A stretch of 13,879 bases of DNA, from positions 1 to 13,879 of the forward strand of contig JANMWN010000046.1 in NCBI GenBank assembly GCA_031394045.1, in the 5' to 3' direction. Each line of letters begins with the position of its first letter. The first letter of the stretch is position 1. The DNA comes from JANYIP01 sp031394045 (GTDB taxonomy: Bacteria; Actinomycetota; Actinomycetes; Prado026). Under the pieces are notes generated by a model that saw nothing but the letters and a program-made list of their open reading frames with translations, was not told the origin of the DNA and ran no database searches. Positions 5,029 through 12,368 of this stretch are shown piece after piece. The translations under genes were made by a program, and so were the position numbers.

Positions 5029-8000
5029 CTAGGCGACGGCGAACAGCCGCCAGTGCCCGGGGACGCCCTTGAGCTCGTGCGTCCCGCGCTCGACGAAGTC
5101 CAAGCCCGACCCGGTGACCAGCTCCTTGACCGTGCTGGACACCAGAACCTCGCCGGCCCCGGCCCGCTGGCTTACCCGGGCGGCGATGTGCACGGTGAGC
5201 CCGGTGAGCTTGCCACCGGACTCCTGGCACTCACCGGTGTGCAGGCCCGCGCGGATCGGGATCCCGGCGTCCAGCAAGGCGCGCTGGACCGAGATCGCGC
5301 AGCGCACGCCGGCCGCGGGGGAGTCGAAGGCTGCGAGGAAGCCGTCGCCAGCGGTGTCGATCTCGCGGCCGCCGGCCCGCGCCAGCTCGCGGCGGACGAT
5401 GCCATGGTGTCGTTCGAGATGGTCCCGCCACGCCCGGTCGCCGAGGGAGACGGCGCTCTCGGTGGCTCCGACGATGTCGGTGAACAGCAGTGTCGCCAGC
5501 ACAGGGCGTGAGATCGCGGCTGCTCGTACGATCCGGGCCTGCTCGAGCAGGGGCCGCGCGTCGAGCCGGAGGGCCACCGCCTCAGCCTCGTCGATGGCGG
5601 CCGTCGCGCCCGGCAGGTCACCCAGCCGGGCCCGAATCGTCGTGTTGCCGAGCAGGGCCTCGGCGCGCCGGGCGGGCGCGGGCAGCGCTGCATATCGCCG
5701 CTCCGCCTCCTCGAGCGCCTCGACGGCCTCGTGCGGGCTGCCCGACACGAGCAGCAGATTGCCGCGTACGAGCGCGCGGGCGGCCAGGTTGTGCGGATTG
5801 AGGTCGATGAGAGTGACCCGCTCGACCTCGGCGGTCCACTGCGCCAGCGCCGCTACGCGTCCCTCGGCCGCCAGCGCGGCTGCCAGGTCGGGGGAGAACG
5901 GCCAGTGGCTGCCCCGCATGTTCTTGGTCAAGGTGCTCCCGATCACCTCCCAGAAGACGGGCAGGGCGACATCGAGGCCTTCGGAGACGAGCAGGTGCCG
6001 GGCCCGAGCCGCCGCGGCGGGGACCGAGCGCTGGGCCTCGCCCATGCGCCCGGCGACATCCCACAGCTCGTCGACGACTGCTGCCGTCCCGGCCAGCCCG
6101 CGGCGCAGATGGACCTCGGCCAGGGCGCTCAGCGCGACGACCCGGTCCGGCGGTCGAGGGGTGGACCGCAGGCGGGTGGCCAGCGTCAGCGCCTCGTCGT
6201 AGTCGCCCATCAGGGCGGCCAGCCAGGCCAGCCCGGCATGGCCGTACTCGTCCGCGGGCGCGAGCTGCTCGAAGATGGCCGTTCCGCGACTCAATGCCTC
6301 GAGCGAGTCGGTGAAGCGCCCGTTCCAGAGCGAGATGTAGCCGCGGTTGATCTGGATGTTGCCTTCGCTCTCAGTCGCCCCACCACGTCGGGCAGCGTCG
6401 AGCCCCTCGGTGAACCAACGGTCGAATGCATCGGGATCGGTCTCGAGCAGCATCTGCGTGCCGCGGAGCATGCTGAGCGCGGCCAGGTTGCCTGAGCGCG
6501 CGGCCAGCTCGGCTCCGCGGGCCAGGAGCGGGTCGTCCGGTTCCAGGTCGTCCGCGAGGGCACGGATCCGCGACAGCCGCGCGACGACGAACGCCTCCAT
6601 CGAGTCGTCCCTCCCGCGCACGAGGTCGAGGGCCTCCCGCGTGCGGGCGATACCGTCCCGGCCACGCCCTTCGAGCCAGCGGTAGGCGGCGATCGCTATC
6701 AGCGCGGAGGCCTCGGCCAGCTCGTCGCCGAGGCTGTGTGCCATCCGTCGCGCGTCCTCGGCGAAGGCAACCTTCATCGGGCTCATCCGCGCATTGCTGG
6801 TGCCGACGGCCTCCAACGTCACAGGGAGGCGGCGGGGGTCGTCCGGCGGCATCAGCCGCAGAGCCTGGTCGTACAGCTGGTCCGCCTCGTCGACGGACAC
6901 CATCGCGGTCGCGTACCTGGCCGCCCGGAGCTTGTACTCGACCGCATCACCCTCGTGTGCGGCAGCGAGGTGGTCGGCGATGACGGCTGCGACTGGGTCG
7001 ACGTGCCCTGCGTGCACCCGCTCCAGGGCCCGGCCGATGTCGCGGTGCGCCCTGCGGCGGTCCGGCCCGACGAGCTCTTCGGCGAAGGCCTCGCGGGAGA
7101 GGGCATGCCGGAACGCGTACGAGGCACCCGTACCGTCGCGTCGCTCGACCAGGATCTGCAGGGCGAGGCCCGCTCGGATGGCGTCCTCGACGATCCCGGG
7201 CGTGACGTCTGCGGCGAGCTGGACCACGTCCTGGTCGACCTGGGTGCCTGCCATCGCCGCCAGCTGCAGGACCCGGACCAGCTCGTCGGGCATCGTCCGG
7301 GCACGGGCCAGCAGCGTCTCCCGGACGCTCTGCGGCATCTCGATCTCGTCGAGCTCGCGACGCTCCCAGTCCGACCCCAGCCGGTACAGGTCGCCGCGCT
7401 CCACCAGGACTTTCATCAGCTCCTCGACGAAGAAGGGGTTGCCCTCGGTACGGTCCGCGACGGCCGACGCGAACTCCTCCGAGACCTCGGTGCCGTCGAA
7501 GAGCCCGCTGAGCATCGCCCCGACCTCGGCCGGCGCCAGCGGGGCGACGCTGACGGCATCGAAGCGGCGCTCCCTGGTCAGCTCCGCGACCAGCTCGGCC
7601 AGCGGGTGGCGCCGGTGCATCTCGTCGGAGCGATAGGTCCCGACCACGGCGAGCGGGAGCCCGGCGCTCTCTCGGGCCAGGTACGACAGGAAGCTGAGCG
7701 TCCCCGGGTCTGCCCAGTGCAGGTCCTCCAGCACCAGCAGCCCTCCCGTCGGCGGGTCGACGCGGGCAAGGCGGGCGAGCACGTGCCACGTGGCCGCGAA
7801 GAGGTCCTCCGGTGCGCGACCGTGCTGGATCAGTCCAGTCAGCTCGGCCACCTCGGGGAGCAGCGCGGCCGCCAGCGACGCCGGTCCGGTGAAGAGGGCG
7901 CCCAGCTCGTCGGGCTGCATCGAACGGGTACGGCGACGGAGCGCGCTGACCAGAGCGATGTAGGGCAGCCCCGCGTCGGGGGCGCACTGGCCCTCGAGCC

Positions 8001-8244
8001 GGGGCATCCCGAGCTCGCCGGCCAGCCGGTGCGCCTCGGCGACCAGGCGGCTCTTGCCCATACCGGCCGGACCTGAGACGAGGACCAGGCGAGCGTCCCC
8101 TCCGTCGTGCACCGCCCGGATCGACCGGCTCAGTGCGTCGACCTGCGCCGCCCGACCAACTAGGGCGGGACTGACCGATGAGTAGTGCGGCACCCCGCCA
8201 TTCTGGCCCTCCACCGTGCGAGATCTGGCCGCCGCTGTCCCCAT
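5029..8244 (-). CDS. AAA ATPase/TPR protein with C-terminal class III nucleotide cyclase domain (1071 aa)
   Basis: A large cytoplasmic signalling protein. ATG 8244 is chosen because GGGAG lies 8 nt upstream; a GTG at 8280 gives 12 more residues without support. From the N-terminus: an AAA_16-type ATPase with Walker A GPAGMGKS (58-65), Walker B LLVLEDLHWAD (169-179) and GTYRSDE (202-208); an alpha-helical TPR-like region (about 400-900); then a class III cyclase domain (913-1071). The cyclase keeps the two metal-binding Asp residues, in FTDIVG (about D923) and GDGF (about D967), and the Arg of HIAAR (about R1023). The usual substrate Lys is Asp (DTAGDG, about 963), the second purine-specifying Asp is Leu (about 1016) and the transition-state Asn is His (about 1019). 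Activity and substrate (ATP or GTP) are therefore uncertain. The C-terminus (LKGVPGHWRLFAV) is typical of actinobacterial members. The layout resembles LAL regulators with the LuxR helix-turn-helix replaced by a cyclase. The gene is divergent from the propeller gene at 8393. Confidence 0.9.
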   Translation of the reverse strand: MGTAAARSRTVEGQNGGVPHYSSVSPALVGRAAQVDALSRSIRAVHDGGDARLVLVSGPAGMGKSRLVAEAHRLAGELGMPRLEGQCAPDAGLPYIALVSALRRRTRSMQPDELGALFTGPASLAAALLPEVAELTGLIQHGRAPEDLFAATWHVLARLARVDPPTGGLLVLEDLHWADPGTLSFLSYLARESAGLPLAVVGTYRSDEMHRRHPLAELVAELTRERRFDAVSVAPLAPAEVGAMLSGLFDGTEVSEEFASAVADRTEGNPFFVEELMKVLVERGDLYRLGSDWERRELDEIEMPQSVRETLLARARTMPDELVRVLQLAAMAGTQVDQDVVQLAADVTPGIVEDAIRAGLALQILVERRDGTGASYAFRHALSREAFAEELVGPDRRRAHRDIGRALERVHAGHVDPVAAVIADHLAAAHEGDAVEYKLRAARYATAMVSVDEADQLYDQALRLMPPDDPRRLPVTLEAVGTSNARMSPMKVAFAEDARRMAHSLGDELAEASALIAIAAYRWLEGRGRDGIARTREALDLVRGRDDSMEAFVVARLSRIRALADDLEPDDPLLARGAELAARSGNLAALSMLRGTQMLLETDPDAFDRWFTEGLDAARRGGATESEGNIQINRGYISLWNGRFTDSLEALSRGTAIFEQLAPADEYGHAGLAWLAALMGDYDEALTLATRLRSTPRPPDRVVALSALAEVHLRRGLAGTAAVVDELWDVAGRMGEAQRSVPAAAARARHLLVSEGLDVALPVFWEVIGSTLTKNMRGSHWPFSPDLAAALAAEGRVAALAQWTAEVERVTLIDLNPHNLAARALVRGNLLLVSGSPHEAVEALEEAERRYAALPAPARRAEALLGNTTIRARLGDLPGATAAIDEAEAVALRLDARPLLEQARIVRAAAISRPVLATLLFTDIVGATESAVSLGDRAWRDHLERHHGIVRRELARAGGREIDTAGDGFLAAFDSPAAGVRCAISVQRALLDAGIPIRAGLHTGECQESGGKLTGLTVHIAARVSQRAGAGEVLVSSTVKELVTGSGLDFVERGTHELKGVPGHWRLFAVA

Positions 8245-8392
8245 CGACGCCACTCCCGCCTCGCACCTGGCCAACCGCACCAGCAGCCGCAGGCCTCACG
8301 GGAGCACGTCAGAGCCGGTGTAGCGTGCCGAGGAATGTGGCTTTGAGGCGAGCGGGAGGAACCCGTCGGGTCCTCGGCCAGGTCGGGGTGGT
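8245..8392. promoter_or_regulatory. Divergent promoter region between the cyclase and large propeller genes
   Basis: A 148-bp intergenic region serves both genes. On the plus strand TAGCGT (8321-8326) fits the actinobacterial TANNNT -10, giving a start of transcription near 8333 and a leader of about 60 nt; no clear -35 is seen. On the minus strand GGGAG (8253-8257) is the cyclase ribosome site. The shared region allows joint control but shows no obvious operator palindrome. Confidence 0.4.
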
Positions 8393-10443
8393 GTGGTGCG
8401 TCAGCTGCGGATGTCCAGGTTGGCCTTGGTGGTGGCGGCCCTGATCGGGCCGGTCTCGGTGGTCGCGGTGCTCGGCGGTCCGGCCGGGGCGTTCGCGGGC
8501 AGCCCGCAGACCTCGGTCGTCTCGGCCGTGCCCTCGGCGATGACGCCCAACGTCAACAACAGCACCGTGCTCACGATGACCCAGGTCGGCAGCCGGATCA
8601 TCGTCGGCGGCAGCTTCACCTCGGTGAGCCCGCCGGGGGTCCAGGGCGGAGCGCAGGCGGTCTCGCGCAATTACGTCTTCGCCTTCAGCGCAGTGACCGG
8701 GCAGGTCGACCCGGGCTTCGCCCCCACGCTCGACGGCATGGTGGAGGGCCTGACCCCCGGGCCGACCGTCGACACGGTGTACGTCGGCGGGTACTTCAGC
8801 AACGTGAACGGCGTGAAGTCCAAGGGGATCACCCTGCTCAGCACGGTGACAGGGGCGATCGTCCCCGGCTTCGCGCCGGCAGTCCTCACCGGCGCGGTCT
8901 GGTCGATCGTGCCGGTCGGCGGCCGGCTGCTGATCGGCGGCACGTTCGCCAAGGCCGGGGGAGTGGCACACTCCGGGCTCGCGTCGCTGAACCCGACGAC
9001 CGGCGCGCTGGACCCGTACCTGTCGATCCAGCTGGCCGGGCACCACAACTACACCGGCCTCCCGTCCCAGTCGAACGCCGCCGTGGGCGCGCGCCGGATG
9101 GACGTCAATCCGGGCGGCACCCGGCTGATCGTGGTCGGCAACTTCAAGACTGCCGCCGGCCTGCTCCGCGACCAGATCGTCCTGATCGACCTCGGGGCCT
9201 CGGCGGTGGTCGACCCGGGCTGGGCCACAGCGGCGTTCTCGGCGACCTGCTCGTCGGCCGCGTACGACACCTACGTCCGCGACGTCGCGATGTCCCCGGA
9301 CGGCTCGTACTTCGTCGTTGCCACCACGGGCGGCGGCGGCATCTCGGCGACCAACACCGACGGCACCAGGGCCTCCTGCGACAGCGCGACCCGGTGGGAG
9401 ACCGCCGGCTCCGGACCGAACGTGCGGCCCACGTGGATCGACTACACGGGCAACGACTCGTTCGAGTCCGTGACCACGACGGGTGTGGCCATCTATGTCG
9501 GCGGCCACCAGCGCTGGGTGAACAACTCGCTGGCGTCGGACGCACCCGGTGGCGCGGCGGTGCCGAGGCCCGGCCTGGTGGCGCTCGACCCGATCAGCGG
9601 CATCCCGCTGTCCTGGAACCCCGGCCGCAACCCGCGGGGAGCCGGTGCCTACGCGATGCTTGCGACCGCGCAGGGGCTGTACGTGGGCAGCGACACGACG
9701 TACATCGGCAACAAGACGTACTACCGCGGCCGGATCGCGTCCTTCCCGCTGGCCGGCGGGTTCGTGCCACCGTCCAACGCCACCGGTTCGTTGCCGGGCC
9801 GGGTGTTCGTGCCTGGTCCCGGCGCGGTCCCTGGCACATCGCTGGTTTCCCGGACCTTCGACGGATCGGCGACGGGGGTGCCGGCGACGGTCGACACGAC
9901 CACGGACTGGAGCCTTGTCCGTGGCGCTTTCCTGGTCGGGCCCTGGCTCTACTACGGGAGCAGCGACGGCAAGCTGTACCGCCGGACCTTCGACGGCACC
10001 ACCCTCGGCACGGTGGCGTTGGTCGACCCGTACGACGACCCGTACTGGAGCACGATCCAGACCGGATCGGGGCAGACCTACCAGAGCAAGGTCCCGACCC
10101 TGTACGGCAGCGAGATGCAGGGCGTCACCGGCATGGTCTACTCCGCTGGCCGTCTGTACTACAGCCGCAGCGGCAAGACCGCGTTGTCGTGGCGGTGGTT
10201 CAGCCCGGAGTCCGGCATCGTCGGCTCGGCCGAGTTCACCGCCGGCGGCAACGTCAACTTCTCGAGCGTCGGCGGAATGTTCCTGTCCGGTGGCACGCTC
10301 TACTACGCCAGCCGGAGCAACGGCGCGCTGCACGCGGTGACTTGGGCTGCCGGGGCCCCGAGCAGCGCGACCGACCATGTCGTCGGCGGCACTCCCGTCG
10401 ACGCCAACGACTGGCGCAGCCAGGGCCTCTTCCTCGTCCCGTG
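8393..10443 (+). CDS. Large secreted beta-propeller protein (683 aa)
   Basis: An exported repeat protein, likely cell-surface or secreted. GTG 8393 is the first start in frame; GTG 8396 and ATG 8411 are alternatives and none has a strong ribosome site. A signal peptide covers about residues 1-35 (RQLRMSR, long hydrophobic core, AFA-GS). The first half has propeller blades with the same motif as the neighbour at 3590-4813: IIVGGSF (69), VYVGGYF (129), LLIGGTF (179), LIVVGNF (245) and IYVGGHQ (367), with linking LNPTTGALDP and LDPISGIPLSWNP segments. The second half (about 455-683) has a different repeat built around Tyr/Trp-rich strands (WLYYGSSDGKLYRRTFDG, GRLYYSRSGKTALSWRWF, GTLYYASRSNGALHAVTW), likely a second propeller. 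C286 and C329 could pair. No catalytic residues are recognisable. It is divergent from the cyclase gene. Confidence 0.88.
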
Positions 10444-10466
10444 ATCTCAGTCCCGTGACCCAGGAC

Positions 10467-10494
10467 TTGCCAGCCGGTCTGCAGCGTCTAGAGT
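10467..10494 (+). promoter_or_regulatory. Promoter of the small membrane-protein gene
   Basis: TTGCCA (10467-10472) and TAGAGT (10489-10494) are separated by 16 bp, a good match to a housekeeping actinobacterial promoter. The predicted transcript starts near 10501, about 18 nt before the ATG at 10519. Confidence 0.55.
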
Positions 10495-10518
10495 TCAGCC
10501 CATCGAGTCGAGGTGATC

Positions 10519-10710
10519 ATGAGCGGAGCACGTGCGCGGCCGCGTCAGAGCCATCCACGGCTCTCCGACGCAGCACGGACCGCCGGGCTCGTCCTGGTCG
10601 CCATCCTGGTCGTCCTCCTCGGCGTCTTCCTGCTGCTCAAGGCCTTCGACTACGTCACCGATGGCAGCCGCGGCCCTGGCGACCCCGGCGGCAGCGTCCA
10701 CGTCCTGTAG
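10519..10710 (+). CDS. Small single-helix membrane protein (63 aa)
   Basis: The start is ATG 10519, with GAGG 5 nt upstream; a GTG two codons earlier (10513) overlaps the ribosome site and is less likely. Residues 1-20 are basic and polar (SGARARPRQSHPRL), residues 22-40 form one strongly hydrophobic helix (GLVLVAILVVLLGVFLLL), and residues 41-63 are a short Gly/Pro-rich tail. The positive-inside rule places the N-terminus in the cytoplasm and the tail outside. No family is recognised. The gene ends 20 bp before the methyltransferase start on the same strand, so the two may be cotranscribed from the promoter at 10467-10494. Confidence 0.7.
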   Translation: MSGARARPRQSHPRLSDAARTAGLVLVAILVVLLGVFLLLKAFDYVTDGSRGPGDPGGSVHVL

Positions 10711-10717
10711 CGCCGAC

Positions 10718-10723
10718 TAGCCT
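10718..10723 (+). promoter_or_regulatory. TAGCCT -10 box for a leaderless methyltransferase transcript
   Basis: TAGCCT lies exactly 7 bp before the ATG at 10731. In actinobacteria this spacing is typical of leaderless mRNAs, where transcription starts at or next to the start codon. The gene has no ribosome site, which fits. No -35 is evident. Confidence 0.5.
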
Positions 10724-10730
10724 TGCGCCC

Positions 10731-11849
10731 ATGCTGACGACCATCCACCCGCGCACGTCCATCTCCCCCACCCTGCACGGCGACGTCCTCGAGATCGGCC
10801 CCGGGTTCCAGCCGTTCCCGACCGCTCCCGGCGCGCGGGTCACGTACCTGGACCGGCCCGTGGCGGGCGGGCGGGACGCGACCTGGCCCGAGCTCGTCGG
10901 CGTGCCGCACGGGCCGCAGGGCGACATCGACGCCGACCTCGACGTCGACGGCCTGAGCGATGTCGCGGACGCCTCGTACGACGTGGTGGTCGCCTCGCAC
11001 GTGATCGAGCACCTGGCCAACCCGTTGAAGGCGCTGGTCGAGCTGCAGCGCGTGCTCCGGCCCGGCGGGCGGCTGGTGCTGATCGTCCCCGACCGGCACC
11101 ACACGTTCGACTCTGCCCGGGTACCGACCCCGTTCGCCCATGTGCTCGGGGAGTACTACGCAGGGGTGACCGACGTCGACGAGGCGCACATCCGGGAGTT
11201 CTGCGCGGCGCTGTACGCGGGGCCGAAGATCCACCCTGACGACGTACGCGCCTGGCACGACCCGGAGCGCCTGGACGCGGAGCTGTTCGAGCTGCACCGA
11301 CGCCGGACCATCCACGTCCACGTGTGGAACCCGCAGGAGTTCGCGGTCCTGCTCACCGGTGCGCTCGGGCAGGGGCTGGTGTCGTTCCGGCTCGAGTCCG
11401 CCTACTTCGTCGACGACATCGTCGGGCGGCAGCGCAACGAGTGCGGGTTCGTGCTCGTACGCACCGATCCTGCGCCGCCGGTGCCCGCGGGGGAGGCAGC
11501 CCAGGCCTTCGTCCGCGCCTTCGTCGACTCGATCCTGGACACGCCGGGACGTGACCTCACCCGTGTCTCCGGCTTCGTCGAGGGCCTGGCGGACCAGCTG
11601 GCCGGGACTGAGATCGGCGGCGAGGTCGAGCTGGCACCGACGCTCGCGGCGGTGTCGGCCCGGCTGGTCGCCCGGCTGCAGCAGGCCCAGGCGCGGCTTG
11701 AGGTGGCCAAGGCCGAGCGAGTGGTCAGCGACGAGGCGGCCAGGGCCGCGGACGCCCGGCTGAGCGCACTGCGGGCCAGCCCCACGTACCGGGTCGGGCG
11801 GGTGGCGGGTGCGCCCCTGCGCCGGATCAGGCGTCGCGTCGGCCGCTGA
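10731..11849 (+). CDS. SAM-dependent methyltransferase with C-terminal coiled coil (372 aa)
   Basis: A class I methyltransferase of the Methyltransferase_11 type. ATG 10731 is chosen because it follows a -10 box at leaderless spacing; the frame extends further upstream but would overlap the membrane-protein gene. Motif I is VLEIGPGFQPF (19-29), followed by an acidic residue after strand 2 (YLDRP, D41), DVVVASHVIEHLANPLKALV (84-103) and the LRPGGRLVLIVPD strand (109-121). The middle region is specific to the subfamily and sets an unknown substrate. From about residue 300 the chain becomes a helical coiled coil rich in Ala, Arg and Glu, ending in a basic tail (SPTYRVGR, then APLRRIRRRVGR). Such tails are seen on actinobacterial enzymes of cell-surface glycan assembly, so a glycan or sugar substrate is possible, but the neighbours give no direct support. 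Confidence 0.88.
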   Translation: MLTTIHPRTSISPTLHGDVLEIGPGFQPFPTAPGARVTYLDRPVAGGRDATWPELVGVPHGPQGDIDADLDVDGLSDVADASYDVVVASHVIEHLANPLKALVELQRVLRPGGRLVLIVPDRHHTFDSARVPTPFAHVLGEYYAGVTDVDEAHIREFCAALYAGPKIHPDDVRAWHDPERLDAELFELHRRRTIHVHVWNPQEFAVLLTGALGQGLVSFRLESAYFVDDIVGRQRNECGFVLVRTDPAPPVPAGEAAQAFVRAFVDSILDTPGRDLTRVSGFVEGLADQLAGTEIGGEVELAPTLAAVSARLVARLQQAQARLEVAKAERVVSDEAARAADARLSALRASPTYRVGRVAGAPLRRIRRRVGR

Positions 11850-11888
11850 CCGGTCCCCCCACCGAGGGCAAGGACCTGGGACGTCAAA

Positions 11889-11914
11889 AGCCCCAGACTC
11901 CGTCGTCTGGGGCT
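11889..11914 (-). terminator. Intrinsic terminator between convergent genes
   Basis: Arms agccccagac (11889-11898) and gtctggggct (11905-11914) are perfectly complementary with a 6-nt loop. Read on the minus strand the stem is followed by TTTTG, so it is a good terminator for the zinc-ribbon gene at 11945-12175. It may also stop transcripts from the methyltransferase gene. Confidence 0.8.
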
Positions 11915-11944
11915 CTGTCGGCCGCTTGAGGGCGCTGGGTCAAG

Positions 11945-12175
11945 TCAGCGTTCGTCGGGCGCGGCCGTCGCAGGTGCGTCGAGGCGCTGGCTCTCGTCGT
12001 GAAAGACCGCGCCGTTGGCCTCGAGGGCCGGGCGGTGCTCCTTGGCGTGGTGTACGCAGAAGAGCAGCTCTCCGCCGGTCAGCAAGGTGGCGCGTACGTA
12101 GGCCTGCGCGCCGCAGCGATCGCAACGGTCGGCCGCAGTCAGCGCGGTGCTGTTCGGTGCCAGAGCGGTAGTCAC
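11945..12175 (-). CDS. Small zinc-ribbon-like protein (76 aa, DUF7455 type)
   Basis: GTG 12175 is preceded by GGAGGA 3-4 nt upstream, a close but strong ribosome site. The product MTTALAPNSTALTAADRCDR continues with CGAQAYVRATL, a hydrophobic strand (GGELLFC) and VHHAKEHRPAL. C18-x2-C21 and C40 with H42 or H43 could bind a metal in a compact zinc ribbon. The sequence matches the small conserved actinobacterial proteins (DUF7455, by recall) that are usually found next to the topoisomerase gene, as here. It has no signal peptide or membrane helix, so it acts in the cytoplasm. A role linked to the topoisomerase or to transcription is suggested only by the conserved neighbourhood. Expression ends at the terminator at 11889-11914. 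Confidence 0.85.
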   Translation of the reverse strand: MTTALAPNSTALTAADRCDRCGAQAYVRATLLTGGELLFCVHHAKEHRPALEANGAVFHDESQRLDAPATAAPDER

Positions 12176-12368
12176 ATTTCCTCCGGGCTGTTCGTTTGCT
12201 TGTACCCAGGAGAACAGAATCGCACCCCTGATGCTTCCATGCGGACCTTCGGCGTGTCGGTTCGCTCTCCGCGTATTCGTCAGAGACTGTCCGAAGGATG
12301 GGTTCACAGAAGCACAAGCGCGTGCCTTGCGGTCCCGGTGGGCCCTCGGCGGTAGCCTCCGGAGCGAG
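12176..12368. promoter_or_regulatory. Divergent promoter region between the zinc-ribbon gene and parE
   Basis: 193 bp separate the two start codons. For parE, TAGCCT (12353-12358) is a TANNNT -10, which puts the transcript start a few bases before the ATG, and GGAG (12361-12364) is the ribosome site 4 nt before it. The TTGCGG at 12327-12332 is too far upstream (20 bp) to be a confident -35. I found no clear promoter for the opposite gene. Confidence 0.45.

Noticed and set aside
6736..8299. Long frames on both strands within the cyclase gene (6736-8076 plus, 6947-8299 minus)
   Set aside because: They overlap the ATPase domain with Walker motifs in the correct frame and have no ribosome site or recognisable domain.
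8309..10378. 689-codon minus-strand frame opposite the large propeller gene
   Set aside because: The composition is Arg/Asp/Gly/His rich without motifs, and the plus-strand frame has a signal peptide and repeats. It is a GC-driven shadow.
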